Position numbers and translations under genes: made by a program. This document shows positions 11,307 to 21,380 of a stretch of 64,000 nt of DNA, in pieces. The notes beneath the pieces were generated by a model. The model was given only the letters and a program-made list of their open reading frames with translations. It was not told where the DNA came from and did not search any database. Source of the stretch: Agrobacterium salinitolerans (lineage in GTDB: Bacteria; Pseudomonadota; Alphaproteobacteria; Rhizobiales; Rhizobiaceae); assembly GCF_002008225.1 (NCBI RefSeq), contig NZ_MRDH01000006.1, forward strand, positions 248,001 through 312,000, in the 5' to 3' direction. Positions within the stretch are counted from its first letter, which is position 1; each line of letters opens with the position of its first letter.

Positions 11307-11338
11307 AAGCCCGGCCGCAAGACCGGGCTTTTCATTTG
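11307..11338 (+). terminator. Intrinsic terminator after the DUF2059 gene
   Basis: AAGCCCGG and CCGGGCTT form an 8-bp stem with a GC-containing loop, followed by TTCATTTG. The T-run is weak, so part of the transcription may continue into gor. Confidence 0.65.
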
Positions 11339-11423
11339 TGCGTCGCAGCACCTATATGTGCCGTGAATGCGCCGCCGCCCGTCTCGAGGCTGAGGACGGC
11401 GGTTTTGATCAGGGGTTTTGACT

Positions 11424-12812
11424 ATGACAGCTTATGACTACGATCTTTTCGTCATCGGTGGCGGTTCCGGCGGCGTGCGCAGCGGCCGCGTGGCGGCCTC
11501 GCTCGGCAAGCGCGTGGCGATCGCCGAGGAATATCGCTATGGCGGAACCTGCGTCATCCGCGGCTGCGTGCCGAAGAAGCTGTTCGTTTATGCCTCGCAA
11601 TTTCCGGAGCATTTCGAGGACTCGGAAGGATTTGGCTGGAGCGTCGGCGAGCGCAGCTTCGACTGGAAGAAGCTGATCGCTGCCAAGGACAAGGAAATCA
11701 CCCGTCTCGAGGGGCTCTACCGCAAGGGTCTGGAAAACGCCAAGGCCGATATTTTCGACAGCCGGGCGGAATTGGTCGACGCCCATACCGTGAAGCTGAC
11801 AAAAACCGGCGAGACCTTCACCGCCGAGCGTATCGTGATCGCTGTCGGCGGCACGCCGAACGAGCACAAGGCGCTGCCTGGCCATGAGCTGACGATCTCC
11901 TCCAACGAGGCCTTCGATCTGGAAGAACTGCCGAAATCGATCCTGATTGCCGGCGGCGGTTATATCGCTGTCGAATTCGCCAATATCTTCCATGGGCTCG
12001 GCGTTGAAACGACACTGATTTACCGCGGCAAGGAAATCCTCTCGCGGTTCGATCACGACATGCGCAAGGGTCTGCATGAGGCGATGGAGGCCAAGGGCAT
12101 CCGCATCATTCTCGAAGACATCATCGAGGAAGTCAGCAAGGATGGTGCGGGCGGTTTCGTGGCGCGCACCAAACAGGGTAGCTCGCTGCATGTCGGTCTG
12201 GTGATGCTGGCGCTCGGCCGCGATCCGAACACCAAGGGCCTCGGTCTCGAAAACGCCGGTGTGAAGCTGGATGCGCGGGGCGCGATCATCGTTGATGATT
12301 ACTCGCGCACCAACGTGCCTGGTATCTTCGCGCTGGGCGACGTCACCGACCGGGTACAACTGACGCCGGTGGCGATCCACGAGGCCATGTGCTTCATCGA
12401 GACCGAATACAAGAACAACCCAACGAAGCCGGATCACGAGCTGATCGCAACGGCGGTGTTCTCGCAGCCGGAGATTGGCACCGTCGGTCTTTCGGAAGAG
12501 GAAGCGGGCAAGAAATATCCGGAACTGGAAGTTTATCGCGCACAGTTCCGGCCGATGAAGGCGACGTTGTCCGGCCGTCAGGAAAAGACGATCATGAAGC
12601 TGATCGTCAATGCTAGCGACCGTAAAGTCGTCGGCGCGCATATTCTCGGCCATGAGGCGGGAGAGATGGCGCAGCTTCTCGGCATCACGCTGAAAGCCGG
12701 CTGCACCAAGGATGATTTCGACCGTACCATGGCGGTTCATCCGACAGCGTCCGAGGAACTGGTGACGATGTATTCGCCGAGCTACCGCGTGGTGAATGGC
12801 GAGCGTGTTTAA
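11424..12812 (+). CDS. gor: Glutathione-disulfide reductase
   Basis: NADPH-dependent flavoenzyme that regenerates reduced glutathione. The 462 residues hold an FAD-binding GGGSGGVRSG near the start, the redox-active disulfide GGTCVIRGCVPKK (about residues 41-53), an NAD(P)-binding GGGYIAVEFA, a second FAD segment FALGDVTD, and the dimer-interface catalytic HPTASEE at the C-terminus. ATG 11424 follows AGGGG by about 9 bases; an in-frame TTG at 11418 is less likely. It belongs to the rpiA-DUF2059-gor neighbourhood. Confidence 0.95.
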   Translation: MTAYDYDLFVIGGGSGGVRSGRVAASLGKRVAIAEEYRYGGTCVIRGCVPKKLFVYASQFPEHFEDSEGFGWSVGERSFDWKKLIAAKDKEITRLEGLYRKGLENAKADIFDSRAELVDAHTVKLTKTGETFTAERIVIAVGGTPNEHKALPGHELTISSNEAFDLEELPKSILIAGGGYIAVEFANIFHGLGVETTLIYRGKEILSRFDHDMRKGLHEAMEAKGIRIILEDIIEEVSKDGAGGFVARTKQGSSLHVGLVMLALGRDPNTKGLGLENAGVKLDARGAIIVDDYSRTNVPGIFALGDVTDRVQLTPVAIHEAMCFIETEYKNNPTKPDHELIATAVFSQPEIGTVGLSEEEAGKKYPELEVYRAQFRPMKATLSGRQEKTIMKLIVNASDRKVVGAHILGHEAGEMAQLLGITLKAGCTKDDFDRTMAVHPTASEELVTMYSPSYRVVNGERV

Positions 12813-12967
12813 CGTCGGTACAGGCGCGATATAATCGCCGCCCCCATCAGCCTGCCGCCCTTTGAAAGCGAAGTTTTCGAATGGCGGCGGGGTTGTTAAA
12901 TCGTTTGAATTGACTTTTGTACGTCTGGAACGCCCAAAACGGGCAGAATGAGCCTGTTAGCTCAGGG

Positions 12968-13041
12968 ATCGGCTATGCAAAGCCGATGCTTGGAGCTATA
13001 AGCCGCTCAATTTTTCGAGGCGGCCGCGCGACGTCGCGCGG
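12968..13041 (+). promoter_or_regulatory. Structured leader of the DAHP synthase gene
   Basis: Three stems precede the aroG-type gene: ATCGGCT/AGCCGAT (12968-12987), an imperfect GCCGCTC/GAGGCGGC stem (13002-13023), and an 18-base perfect palindrome CCGCGCGACGTCGCGCGG (13024-13041). An ATG in the loop of the first stem opens an eight-codon reading frame (12975-13001, MQSRCLEL). It has no aromatic residues, so classical Phe/Tyr/Trp attenuation is not supported. The Shine-Dalgarno AGGG lies just past the palindrome. Confidence 0.45.
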
Positions 13042-13061
13042 GCGAAAAAAGGGTTAAGAAC

Positions 13062-14438
13062 ATGGCACAGAATTGGACCCCCGGCAGCTGGCGGCAGAAA
13101 CCGATCCAGCAGGTTCCCGAATATCCGGATGCGGCAGCGCTTGCGGCAACGGAAGCCACGCTTGCGACTTACCCGCCGTTGGTGTTTGCCGGCGAAGCCC
13201 GCCGCCTGAAGAAACAGCTCGCCAATGTGGCCGAAGGCAACGCCTTTCTGCTGCAGGGCGGCGATTGCGCTGAAAGCTTCCTCGAGCACGGTGCAGACAA
13301 CATCCGCGACTTCTTCCGCGCGTTCCTGCAGATGGCCGTCGTGCTGACCTATGGCGCGCAGCTGCCCGTCGTGAAGGTCGGCCGCATTGCCGGTCAGTTC
13401 GCCAAGCCGCGCTCTTCCAACGTGGAAGTGCAGGATGGCGTTTCCCTGCCGTCCTACCGCGGTGACATCATCAACGGTATCGAATTCAACGAAGCCTCGC
13501 GCATTCCGAGCCCGGAGCGCCAGCTCGACGCCTATCGCCAGTCCGCTGCGACGCTGAACCTGCTGCGCGCTTTCGCGATGGGCGGTTATGCCAATCTCGA
13601 AAACGTTCACCAGTGGATGCTCGGCTTCATCAAGGACAGCCCGCAGGCGGATCGTTACCGCAAACTGGCCGACCGGATTTCCGAAACCATGGATTTCATG
13701 AAGGCGATCGGCATTAGCGCTGACAGCAATCCGAGCCTGCGCGAGACCGACTTCTTCACCAGCCATGAAGCGCTGCTTCTCGGTTACGAAGAGGCGCTTA
13801 CCCGCGTCGATTCAACGTCCGGCGACTGGTACGCGACCTCTGGACACATGCTTTGGATCGGTGACCGCACGCGTCAGCTCGACCATGCGCATGTGGAATA
13901 TTTCCGCGGCATCAAGAACCCGATTGGTCTGAAATGCGGTCCGTCGCTGACGCCTGACAATCTGATCGAACTGATCGACGCGCTGAACCCGGCGAACGAG
14001 GCCGGCCGCCTGACGCTGATTTGCCGTTTCGGCCATGACAAGGTGGCGGACAGCCTGCCGAAGCTCATCCGTGCTGTCGAGAAGGAAGGCCGGAAGGTCG
14101 TGTGGTCCTGCGATCCGATGCATGGCAACACGATCACGCTCAATCACTACAAGACGCGTCCGTTCGAGCGGATCCTTTCGGAAGTCGAAAGCTTCTTCCA
14201 GATTCACCGCGCCGAAGGCACGCATCCGGGCGGCATCCACATCGAGATGACCGGCAAGGACGTGACGGAATGCACCGGTGGCGCGCGCGCCGTGACGGCG
14301 GATTCGCTGTCCGACCGTTACCACACCCATTGCGACCCGCGCCTCAACGCCGATCAGGCGCTGGAACTGGCATTCCTGCTATCCGAGCGCATGAAGAGCG
14401 GCCGCGACGAGAAGCGTCTGGCGATTGCCAACGCCTGA
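13062..14438 (+). CDS. aroG: 3-deoxy-7-phosphoheptulonate synthase, class II
   Basis: First step of the shikimate pathway: condenses phosphoenolpyruvate and erythrose 4-phosphate. The 458-residue length and the class II (plant/mycobacterial type) landmarks [40 protein letters not shown] and CDPMHGNT are all present. The metal and substrate residues lie in these blocks. It is monocistronic, with a structured 250-bp leader and a strong terminator. Symbol use for class II enzymes varies between aroF, aroG and aroH. Confidence 0.94.
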   Translation: MAQNWTPGSWRQKPIQQVPEYPDAAALAATEATLATYPPLVFAGEARRLKKQLANVAEGNAFLLQGGDCAESFLEHGADNIRDFFRAFLQMAVVLTYGAQLPVVKVGRIAGQFAKPRSSNVEVQDGVSLPSYRGDIINGIEFNEASRIPSPERQLDAYRQSAATLNLLRAFAMGGYANLENVHQWMLGFIKDSPQADRYRKLADRISETMDFMKAIGISADSNPSLRETDFFTSHEALLLGYEEALTRVDSTSGDWYATSGHMLWIGDRTRQLDHAHVEYFRGIKNPIGLKCGPSLTPDNLIELIDALNPANEAGRLTLICRFGHDKVADSLPKLIRAVEKEGRKVVWSCDPMHGNTITLNHYKTRPFERILSEVESFFQIHRAEGTHPGGIHIEMTGKDVTECTGGARAVTADSLSDRYHTHCDPRLNADQALELAFLLSERMKSGRDEKRLAIANA

Positions 14439-14465
14439 TCCAGGCAATGAGCACATAAAACAAAA

Positions 14466-14497
14466 AAGCCGCCGGGAGACCATCCGGCGGCTTTTTC
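14466..14497. terminator. Bidirectional terminator between the DAHP synthase gene and tadG
   Basis: AAGCCGCCGG and CCGGCGGCTT form a 10-bp stem, with TTTTT on the plus side and AAAAAA on the other, so it can end both converging transcripts. Confidence 0.9.
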
Positions 14498-14512
14498 GTG
14501 CGTGGTGCCAGA

Positions 14513-16252
14513 TTACTGAACCAACGCGGGCTGCTGGCAGCGGACATCGGTCACCCGGACATCCGCTTCGCCGATCTTGACGCCGAGAACCAGAAGCACA
14601 TTGTAGAGCAGTTGATCGACCGGCGCTGTGACCGTCGCCAGCGTGTTGGCCAGCGCCGACTGGATGACCGCGAGGCCCCCCAGATCAAGGTTGATGAAAA
14701 AAAGCCTGATATCGAGGTTGAGGTTCTTCAACAGCGAACTGACCAGCGTCGTGACGGTGTCTTTGGTCGAGACGCTCTTGATCTTGGCCTGTGTAATATC
14801 CGACTGGGTGAAGGTTAGCTTCGTCTTTGTCATATTGGTGGCATTGATGAGGGCGCTGCCGTTAATGGCAAGCAGTGCCGAATCCACGATGGCTGCCTTG
14901 GTCACGCGCGGATCCCTGCCGAAATTGGCAAAGGCCGAGGTATCGACATTGCCGAGTGCGATTTCCGCAACGCCGGGAACGACTTCCACGTCCACCGTGC
15001 CCTGTCCGCCGCCGGTGCAGCGGATATCGGCGAGCCGTGCTTCTGCATGGGCGACTTCCACATAAAGCGGGAGGTTGACCTTGAGGCCGGCAATGGCCTG
15101 CAGGCCATCGACCACGACATTGACCGCAAGCCGGGTCTGCGCGGTGCGCACGATGGTGCCCTGACCACCGACGGCGAGCGATGGCGTTTCGACGGGCGGT
15201 TCACCGATGGCAAGCGTTGCCTTGACCGAGGCGAGGCCGAGAAGATTGGCGTTGAGATTAAGGCCCAGTTGGTTGCCGCCATTGCCCGCTACGGCGGCGG
15301 CGTTGATGAGATCGAAGACGCCGGCGGTGACCTTGAGGTTTTCACCCGTGCCGATCAGCTTGTCGGAGAACGGGCCGAGATTGAGGATTTCTTCGAGCTT
15401 GATCTTGACGTTGCTCTTGTTGACCGCTTTTTGCAGCGTATTCAAAATGTTGACGACCGCCGGCTGCAGGCCGGAGGTTTTCGTCAGCACGTCGAGGAAT
15501 TTGCCGTAGCTGATTTCCGTCTGCAACACATCCTTATAGGTGCCGGCGGTGAGGTTGAGATCGATGGCCAGCGCCTCAACGATCTTCAGCGCATTGACAT
15601 CGGCGGCGAGAAGCGCCTGGTAATCCATGACCTTCAACGACACCGTGGTGCCGAGAAGGCCGCCGAGCAGGCTGTTGAGAATTCCCTCATCAAGGCTCGC
15701 CAGCCGCGATCCCACTGAAAATGCCGCGATCTTCTGCGCTGAGGCCGTTCCGACCGCCGAAACCTTCGGGGGCGTGGTGAAGGCGGAAGCGAAGAATATC
15801 TGCCCCTGTTCGACGATGTTCACCTTGATCGCATTGGTGGGCAGGGCATTGTCAACGAAACGCTGGCCGACAGGGACTGTCGCATCCGGCTCGTAGTGCC
15901 CCTTGATGACTTCGGCATAACCCTTGCTGTTGGCGAATTCATTCTGGGGATCGAAGGGTTGCAGGCCCTTTTCGGTCAAAAGACCCTTGTCGGTCTTGAC
16001 GCCGAGATCCATGCCGTTGAGGGCGAAATATTGCTGGACCGCCTTTTCGGCGTCCGTGGCGTTGGCTGCCGCCGAGATGGCGGCGAGATCGGCGGTTTGC
16101 TGCAATTGCCGTTTCTGCAATGTCAGATAACCGTAATCGACACCGAGCGCCAATATGCCAATGAAAAGCGGTGCGGTGAGCCCCGCCGAAATGGCGATAT
16201 TGCCCGTTCTATCTTTCAGGAAGCGCGGAAGCAGGGAATGAATATCTCGCAT
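14513..16252 (-). CDS. TadG-like pilus assembly protein
   Basis: A 579-residue protein with the TadE/TadG N-terminus: a short basic cytosolic stretch, RTGNIAISAGLTAPLFIGILALGVDYG as membrane anchor with the pseudopilin-like sequence, and KRQLQQTADLAAISAA. This is followed by a long extracytoplasmic domain rich in Ala, Val, Asn and Leu. ATG 16252 has GGAGGAG seven bases upstream and nearly abuts the tadE stop at 16254, so the two are translationally linked. It lies next to no tadA, cpaB or rcpA gene in the window, so its partner system is unknown here; family members usually act in Flp/Tad pili. Confidence 0.8.
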   Translation of the reverse strand: MRDIHSLLPRFLKDRTGNIAISAGLTAPLFIGILALGVDYGYLTLQKRQLQQTADLAAISAAANATDAEKAVQQYFALNGMDLGVKTDKGLLTEKGLQPFDPQNEFANSKGYAEVIKGHYEPDATVPVGQRFVDNALPTNAIKVNIVEQGQIFFASAFTTPPKVSAVGTASAQKIAAFSVGSRLASLDEGILNSLLGGLLGTTVSLKVMDYQALLAADVNALKIVEALAIDLNLTAGTYKDVLQTEISYGKFLDVLTKTSGLQPAVVNILNTLQKAVNKSNVKIKLEEILNLGPFSDKLIGTGENLKVTAGVFDLINAAAVAGNGGNQLGLNLNANLLGLASVKATLAIGEPPVETPSLAVGGQGTIVRTAQTRLAVNVVVDGLQAIAGLKVNLPLYVEVAHAEARLADIRCTGGGQGTVDVEVVPGVAEIALGNVDTSAFANFGRDPRVTKAAIVDSALLAINGSALINATNMTKTKLTFTQSDITQAKIKSVSTKDTVTTLVSSLLKNLNLDIRLFFINLDLGGLAVIQSALANTLATVTAPVDQLLYNVLLVLGVKIGEADVRVTDVRCQQPALVQ

Positions 16253-16253
16253 G

Positions 16254-16676
16254 TCATACTCCTCCGATCCGGATGGTGGAAAAACGCCGGATGACCGGTT
16301 CGGGCAGGGTGTAGCTGTAGAGGCTCCAGATCGGCAGATCGCGGGCGTCATATTCAACCTTCACCGTAAACTGGTTGGCATTGGCGGGATCGGTGGCGAC
16401 ATCGACGGTGAAGCGGCTCTTGTCCATGAAGGCGTAACTGAGGTCGCTTTTTGTGACGAAATCCCGGGCAAGCTGCTGGCGCTCGGTCGTATTGAGGCCG
16501 GCAACCGCCGTCCGCGCCGCGTCGGCGGCGATCTGCTGCACCGAATAGGCCGCCATAAGATAAATGCCATAGGCGATCATGGTGAGCAGGACGAGAAAGA
16601 ATATCGGTGCGACGATGGCGAACTCGACAGCAGACGAGCCAGATCTATCGCGAAAGAAACGCACTCCATTAAACAT
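16254..16676 (-). CDS. TadE-like pseudopilin
   Basis: 140 residues with the classic short TadE form: a charged N-terminus, RSGSSAVEFAIVAPIFFLVLL (Glu at the +5-like position of the hydrophobic segment), a transmembrane helix to about residue 45, and an extracytoplasmic domain. It is first in a two-gene unit with the TadG-like gene. TadE proteins are prepilin-peptidase substrates or minor components of Tad pili. No peptidase gene is nearby. Confidence 0.82.
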   Translation of the reverse strand: MFNGVRFFRDRSGSSAVEFAIVAPIFFLVLLTMIAYGIYLMAAYSVQQIAADAARTAVAGLNTTERQQLARDFVTKSDLSYAFMDKSRFTVDVATDPANANQFTVKVEYDARDLPIWSLYSYTLPEPVIRRFSTIRIGGV

Positions 16677-16813
16677 AAAGCACCCCCGTTCCTTTTGGCA
16701 TCAAGGTTCGATGCCTTGATTTATTATTTTCGGAAATGCTAATTTATAGATGTTAATTTTGTGTTGATGTCGCCTCTATGGGTTGCAGCTCGCGTTAAAC
16801 TTTCGCGTTTTCT

Positions 16814-17647
16814 TCAGATCAACCGAAGGCCTTTGAAGCTGGCGTGACCGTCCTTGCCGATGATGATGTGGTCGTGGACGGTGATGCCGAGCGGCTTTGC
16901 CGTATCGACGATGGTCTTGGTCATCTCGATATCCGCGCGCGAAGGGGTCGGGTCTCCGCTTGGGTGATTATGTATTAAAATCAAAGCAGTAGATGAAAGC
17001 TCAAGGGCGCGGCGCACCACTTCGCGCGGGTAGACTGGTGTATGATCCACGGTTCCTTGACCCTGCACCTCATCGGCGATCAGGACGTTGCGCTTGTCGA
17101 GGAACAGGACGCGGAACTGTTCGCGCGTTTCATGGGCCATGGCGGCGTGGCAATAATCGATGACCGAGGACCAGGAGCTAAGCACCTGCTTGTTGCGGAT
17201 CTCGCTTTTCAGCATACGCTGGGAAACGGAGGCGATGAGCTTCAGATCGAGCGCCACGGTTTCGCCCACGCCCTTCACCTCCTGCAACAACGGCAAGGGC
17301 GCGCCGAGCACGCCGCCAAGCGTTCCGAAACGGGCGATCAGGGCCTTGGCAATGGGTTTGGTATCGCGCCTCGGGATCAGCCGGAAGAGAAGAAGCTCCA
17401 GCAATTCGTAATCGGCAAGGGCTGTGTCACCGCCATCGCGATAACGCGCGCGCAGCCGCTCGCGATGTCCGTGATAGTGGGCGGCATCGGTTTCTTGTTC
17501 GACGATGGCTACCGGCCTTTTCGCGCCGCTTCGCGGTTCGGCAAAAAAGCCGCGCTCATCCGTCTCGCCGAACAGATCGCCTTCGCCCGCCTGAAAGCCG
17601 GGAGTTTTGGAAAGATCGGCGGAAGGCGGGGCGGGGCGTTTTGCCAT
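16814..17647 (-). CDS. radC: RadC family JAB1/MPN-domain protein
   Basis: 277 residues: a helix-hairpin-helix-like region ([15 protein letters not shown]) followed by the MPN(+) domain with the JAMM metal motif [14 protein letters not shown] (H226, H228, D239), all ligands present. The N-terminal 50 residues are a poorly conserved extension. The family was long called a DNA repair protein, but its activity is unproven. It follows map by 14 bp in a compact sfsA-map-radC unit. Confidence 0.93.
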   Translation of the reverse strand: MAKRPAPPSADLSKTPGFQAGEGDLFGETDERGFFAEPRSGAKRPVAIVEQETDAAHYHGHRERLRARYRDGGDTALADYELLELLLFRLIPRRDTKPIAKALIARFGTLGGVLGAPLPLLQEVKGVGETVALDLKLIASVSQRMLKSEIRNKQVLSSWSSVIDYCHAAMAHETREQFRVLFLDKRNVLIADEVQGQGTVDHTPVYPREVVRRALELSSTALILIHNHPSGDPTPSRADIEMTKTIVDTAKPLGITVHDHIIIGKDGHASFKGLRLI

Positions 17648-17661
17648 GGGCGGGTCTGGCC

Positions 17662-18504
17662 TTATGCGGGGGGAAGCGGCGGCAAGCCCGGACGATCAAA
17701 ACCACCCGGTGACAGCGTGAAGATTTCGCAGCCGGTGGCCGTGACGCCGACGGCATGTTCATATTGCGCGGAGAGGGAGCGGTCACGCGTCACCGCGGTC
17801 CAGCCGTCCGAAAGCACCTTCACATGCGGTTTGCCGAGATTGATCATCGGCTCGATGGTGAAGATCATGCCTTCGCGGATTTCCGGCCCTTCTTCCGGCT
17901 GGCCGTAATGCAGGATGTTGGGCGTATCGTGGAACAGGCGTCCGACGCCATGGCCGCAGAAATCACGCACGACAGAGCAGCGTTCCGCTTCCGCATAGGC
18001 CTGGATGGCCGCGCCGATGGCGCCGGTGCGCGCACCGGGCTTTACAGCCGCGATACCGCGCATCAGGCATTCATAGGTCACTTCCATCAGGCGTTCTGCC
18101 GCACGCTTGATCTGGCCGACCGGATACATGCGGCTCGAATCGCCATGCCAGCCATCAAGCACATAGGTCACGTCGATATTGACGATGTCGCCCTCACGCA
18201 GCGGCTTTTCGTCAGGAATACCGTGGCAGACGACGTGGTTGATCGAGGTGCAGACGGACTTCGTATAACCGCGATAATTCAGCGTCGCCGGCAGCGCACC
18301 GTGGTCGGCGCCGAATTCGAAGACGAAACGGTCGATGGCGTCGGTCGTCACACCCGGCTTGACGATGGCCGCCAGTTCATCGAGGCAGCGGGCCGTCAAC
18401 TGGCACGCCTTGCGCATCCCGTCGAAATCCTCAGGCGTATAGAGGCGGATGACGCCGGTATTCTTGAGGGGGGCGGAGGCTGCGTCGATATAGGTGACCA
18501 TCAT
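17662..18504 (-). CDS. map: Methionine aminopeptidase, type I
   Basis: Removes N-terminal methionine from new proteins after deformylation. The 280-residue protein has the pita-bread fold signature: H in the [10 protein letters not shown] segment, metal ligands in [24 protein letters not shown], and the final Glu in SAQYEH. The start is ATG 18504, with a second ATG immediately after. It sits between sfsA (28-bp gap) and radC. The extra N-terminal segment of about 20 residues is usual in alphaproteobacteria. Confidence 0.95.
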   Translation of the reverse strand: MMVTYIDAASAPLKNTGVIRLYTPEDFDGMRKACQLTARCLDELAAIVKPGVTTDAIDRFVFEFGADHGALPATLNYRGYTKSVCTSINHVVCHGIPDEKPLREGDIVNIDVTYVLDGWHGDSSRMYPVGQIKRAAERLMEVTYECLMRGIAAVKPGARTGAIGAAIQAYAEAERCSVVRDFCGHGVGRLFHDTPNILHYGQPEEGPEIREGMIFTIEPMINLGKPHVKVLSDGWTAVTRDRSLSAQYEHAVGVTATGCEIFTLSPGGFDRPGLPPLPPA

Positions 18505-18532
18505 AGTGCTTTCTGTGTCTTTACGTTCCTGT

Positions 18533-19252
18533 TCATAAAACAGCCGGACGCCATTCGTCCATCTTAACCGTTCCGCTGACCGAAATTTGTGAGGGCGAGA
18601 CCGTGCATTTCACCGCATAGGCCTCCACGCCGCGCACTATTGCCCGCTGAAACGCCAGCGCATAAACGGGATCGAGATCGTCGCAGATGCGCATCCGGTC
18701 GCAATCGTCGCGCTGGATGAGATAGAGCATCACCGAACGGTAACCTGCTTCCGCCGCGTCACCCAGCTCGTCCAGGTGCTTGGCACCGCGTTTAGTGGCG
18801 GTATCGGGAAATTCGGCGAGGCCTTGCTCGCGCATGAAATGCACGTTCTTGACTTCCACATAGGCATCCGGCCGGCCGGGTTCGGATAGGAGAAAATCGA
18901 TGCGGGAATTGCGGCCGTATTTCTGTTCGCGCCGGATCGTCGAATAGCCGGCAAGTTCGGGGATTCGGCCGTTCAGGATCGCCTCTTCCGTCAGCCGGTT
19001 CGGCATGCCGGTATTGATGCCGACCGTAGTGCCATCGGCCTCGACCATTTCCAGCATGTGCCGGTACTTGCGCGTGGGGCTGTCATGTTCGGACAGCCAT
19101 ATGCGGGAGCCCGGTGTCGTCAGCCCGCGCATGGAGCCGGTATTGGGGCAGGAGCCGGTGATCGCCGTGCCGTCTTCCAGAACGGCATCGAAGAGGAAAC
19201 GCTTATAGCGGGAGATCAACGTTGCGGGAATAAGCGGGGGTGTGAAGAACAT
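18533..19252 (-). CDS. sfsA: SfsA family DNA-binding/nuclease-fold protein
   Basis: 239 residues, the normal SfsA length. Visible landmarks are [17 protein letters not shown], the HCPNTGSM-like block (here [12 protein letters not shown]), RIDFLL, and YVEVKNVHF, whose acidic and Lys residues form a PD-(D/E)XK-like site. E. coli SfsA was found as a sugar fermentation stimulator; its true function is uncertain. It is the first gene of the sfsA-map-radC unit. Confidence 0.92.
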   Translation of the reverse strand: MFFTPPLIPATLISRYKRFLFDAVLEDGTAITGSCPNTGSMRGLTTPGSRIWLSEHDSPTRKYRHMLEMVEADGTTVGINTGMPNRLTEEAILNGRIPELAGYSTIRREQKYGRNSRIDFLLSEPGRPDAYVEVKNVHFMREQGLAEFPDTATKRGAKHLDELGDAAEAGYRSVMLYLIQRDDCDRMRICDDLDPVYALAFQRAIVRGVEAYAVKCTVSPSQISVSGTVKMDEWRPAVL

Positions 19253-19389
19253 GATGCCTTGAAGATAAGCGTGTGTGTTTGCGGGGTCTTTTATCCCTCA
19301 TCCCTGTGCTTGTTACAGGAATGAGGATGAGGTGAACGCCAGGGGAAGACACCTTTCTGTCGTGTGTGGTCATCTTTTTCACCGTCATC

Positions 19390-21249
19390 CTACGAAAGGA
19401 CGTAGGTTCCCGGCGCATCGCCGAGCACGGGCCGCTTGCCGTCCCCCGGTTTTCGCGCCTTCACCCTTTCGGCATTCTGGTTTTCGATCCAGTTCTGCCA
19501 GTGGACCCACCAGGAGCCCTTATGGGCGGTGGCGGCGGCCTGCCAGGCGTCGAAGTCTCCGGCCGGTGATGGGCCTGTCCAATATTGGTACTTTTCAAGC
19601 TGCGGCGGATTGATAACGCCTGCGATATGGCCGGATGCGCCGAGCACGAATTCGACCGGCCCGCCGAACAGCGCGGCCCCCGTGAAAACCGATTTCGCCG
19701 GCGCGATATGGTCGTCGCGGGTGGCGAGATCATAAACCGGGATTTTGATATCGCCGAGATTGATCCGCTTGCCGGCGACCCGCATCAGCCCACGGGCGAG
19801 ATTGTTCTCGAGATAACAATTGCGCAGATAAAACGAGTGGCTGGCGGCGGTCACCCGGGTCGAATCGGAGTTCCAGTAGAGCAGATCGAAGGGCAGGGGC
19901 TCGGCGCCGCGCAGGTAGTTATCGACCACATAGGGCCAAATGAGATCGGAGGCGCGCAGCATGTTGAAGACCGTGGCCATGATCGAGCCATCGAGATAAC
20001 CGACCGCCTGCATGTGCTTGTCCAGCGCCGCCAGCTGGCCTTCATCGATGAAGACCTTGAGATCGCCGGCATGGATGAAATCGGTCTGGGCGGCGAGCAG
20101 CGTGGCGCTGCGGATACGCTCATTGCCCTGCTGCGCATGCAGCGCCAGCGCTGAGGATAACAGCGTGCCGCCGACGCAATAACCGATGGCGTTGATGTCC
20201 TTTTCACCGGTCCGCTCCTCAATCGTGTCGAGCGCGAAATCGATACCTTCCCTGATGTAGTCGTCCCAGCCCTTGTCGGCGAGGCGCGCATCCGGGTTGA
20301 TCCAGGAGACCATGAAGACGCTGTGGCCCTGTTCAAGGCACCAGCCGACGAAGGATTTCTGCGGATTGAGATCGAGAATGTAGAATTTGTTGATCCAGGG
20401 CGGGACGATCAGCAGCGGCCGCTTGAAGACCTTTTCCGTTGTCGGGGCATAATGGATGATTTCGCAGAGCGGGCTTTTTGCCACCACCTTGCCTGGTGTG
20501 ACGGCGATATTCTGGCCGATGACAAATTTGCTGTAGTCGGTCTGGCGCAGTTTCAGGTGACCGTTGCCGGCCGCGACATCCTCGGCCAGTTGCGCCATGC
20601 CCTTGACGAGGTTGGCACCGCTGGAGGCGACCGTTTCGCGGAAGACCTGCGGATTGGTGAAGACGAAATTGGCGGGCGAAAGCGCCTCCGTCACCTGCCG
20701 CATGTAAAACAGCGCCTTGGTGCGGGTATGCTCATCCAGCCCATCGGCTTCCGTCACCATCCGGTCGGCGAAACCGACCGTGGTCTGGTAGGCTTTCAGC
20801 AGGAAATCGAAGAACGGATTCGTCTGCCAGTCGGCATCGGCAAAACGCTTGCTTCTGCGTTGTGCAGGCCCGCTTTCGGCCACATTTTCCGGGGGCGAAT
20901 CGGCGTCGCCGGAAAATTGCGCCAGCGATTTCGTCCACAGATCGTAGTAGCTGGAGAGAAGATGGGTCTGCGCCTCCAGTGACCGCTTCGGTTCGGCCAT
21001 CCAATATTCGGCGACATCGGACAGCGTCTTGACCAGATCGGTCACAGGATCGGCGCTGGTTTGGGGGATGTCACCGCGTTCGCGCGGCGCCAGCCATTCT
21101 GAGGCGGCTTTGCCAAGATTTTCGAGCGCACGGGCGATGTTGATCGCGAAGGTTTCCGGGTCGCGGATCAGGTAGGCCTCGGCGGAACTGGCGTCGAAGC
21201 CGGGCGTTTTGCCGCCCTTTTTCTCACCGCCGCCGTCAACACCTGCCAT
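19390..21249 (-). CDS. phaC: Class I poly(3-hydroxyalkanoate) synthase
   Basis: Polymerises 3-hydroxyacyl-CoA into polyhydroxyalkanoate storage granules. The 619-residue protein has the PhaC N-terminal domain, a helical granule-associated region, then an alpha/beta-hydrolase-like catalytic domain with PPWINKFYILDL and the lipase-like box GYCVGGT, in which Cys replaces Ser as the nucleophile. The general-base region SGHIAGVINPP holds the late His. ATG 21249 is preceded by GGAGGA at 7 bases; the frame is open further upstream but there overlaps the divergent lipoprotein gene. No phaA/phaB is adjacent. Confidence 0.95.
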   Translation of the reverse strand: MAGVDGGGEKKGGKTPGFDASSAEAYLIRDPETFAINIARALENLGKAASEWLAPRERGDIPQTSADPVTDLVKTLSDVAEYWMAEPKRSLEAQTHLLSSYYDLWTKSLAQFSGDADSPPENVAESGPAQRRSKRFADADWQTNPFFDFLLKAYQTTVGFADRMVTEADGLDEHTRTKALFYMRQVTEALSPANFVFTNPQVFRETVASSGANLVKGMAQLAEDVAAGNGHLKLRQTDYSKFVIGQNIAVTPGKVVAKSPLCEIIHYAPTTEKVFKRPLLIVPPWINKFYILDLNPQKSFVGWCLEQGHSVFMVSWINPDARLADKGWDDYIREGIDFALDTIEERTGEKDINAIGYCVGGTLLSSALALHAQQGNERIRSATLLAAQTDFIHAGDLKVFIDEGQLAALDKHMQAVGYLDGSIMATVFNMLRASDLIWPYVVDNYLRGAEPLPFDLLYWNSDSTRVTAASHSFYLRNCYLENNLARGLMRVAGKRINLGDIKIPVYDLATRDDHIAPAKSVFTGAALFGGPVEFVLGASGHIAGVINPPQLEKYQYWTGPSPAGDFDAWQAAATAHKGSWWVHWQNWIENQNAERVKARKPGDGKRPVLGDAPGTYVLS

Positions 21250-21380
21250 GCACGATCCTCCGCCAAATTTGTGTTTGCACATTCTGCATGAAAACGAATA
21301 CAAGTTCCACCAGCAAGGGGAGGCGCAAAGGGCCGAACCGCAGTCGAATTCGATATCGGCGATATCCTTACAGGCGGAAC

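Noticed and set aside
11409-12740. 443-codon minus-strand frame over gor
   Set aside because: Antisense of an intact glutathione reductase; composition is typical of GC-rich shadow frames.
13062-14438. Trp/Phe-type attenuation of DAHP synthase
   Set aside because: The only short leader frame has no aromatic codons and there is no clear terminator/antiterminator pair with a T-run.
16814-17647. radC as a mobile-element or antirestriction gene
   Set aside because: It is embedded in the core sfsA-map-radC order with normal composition and no mobile genes nearby.
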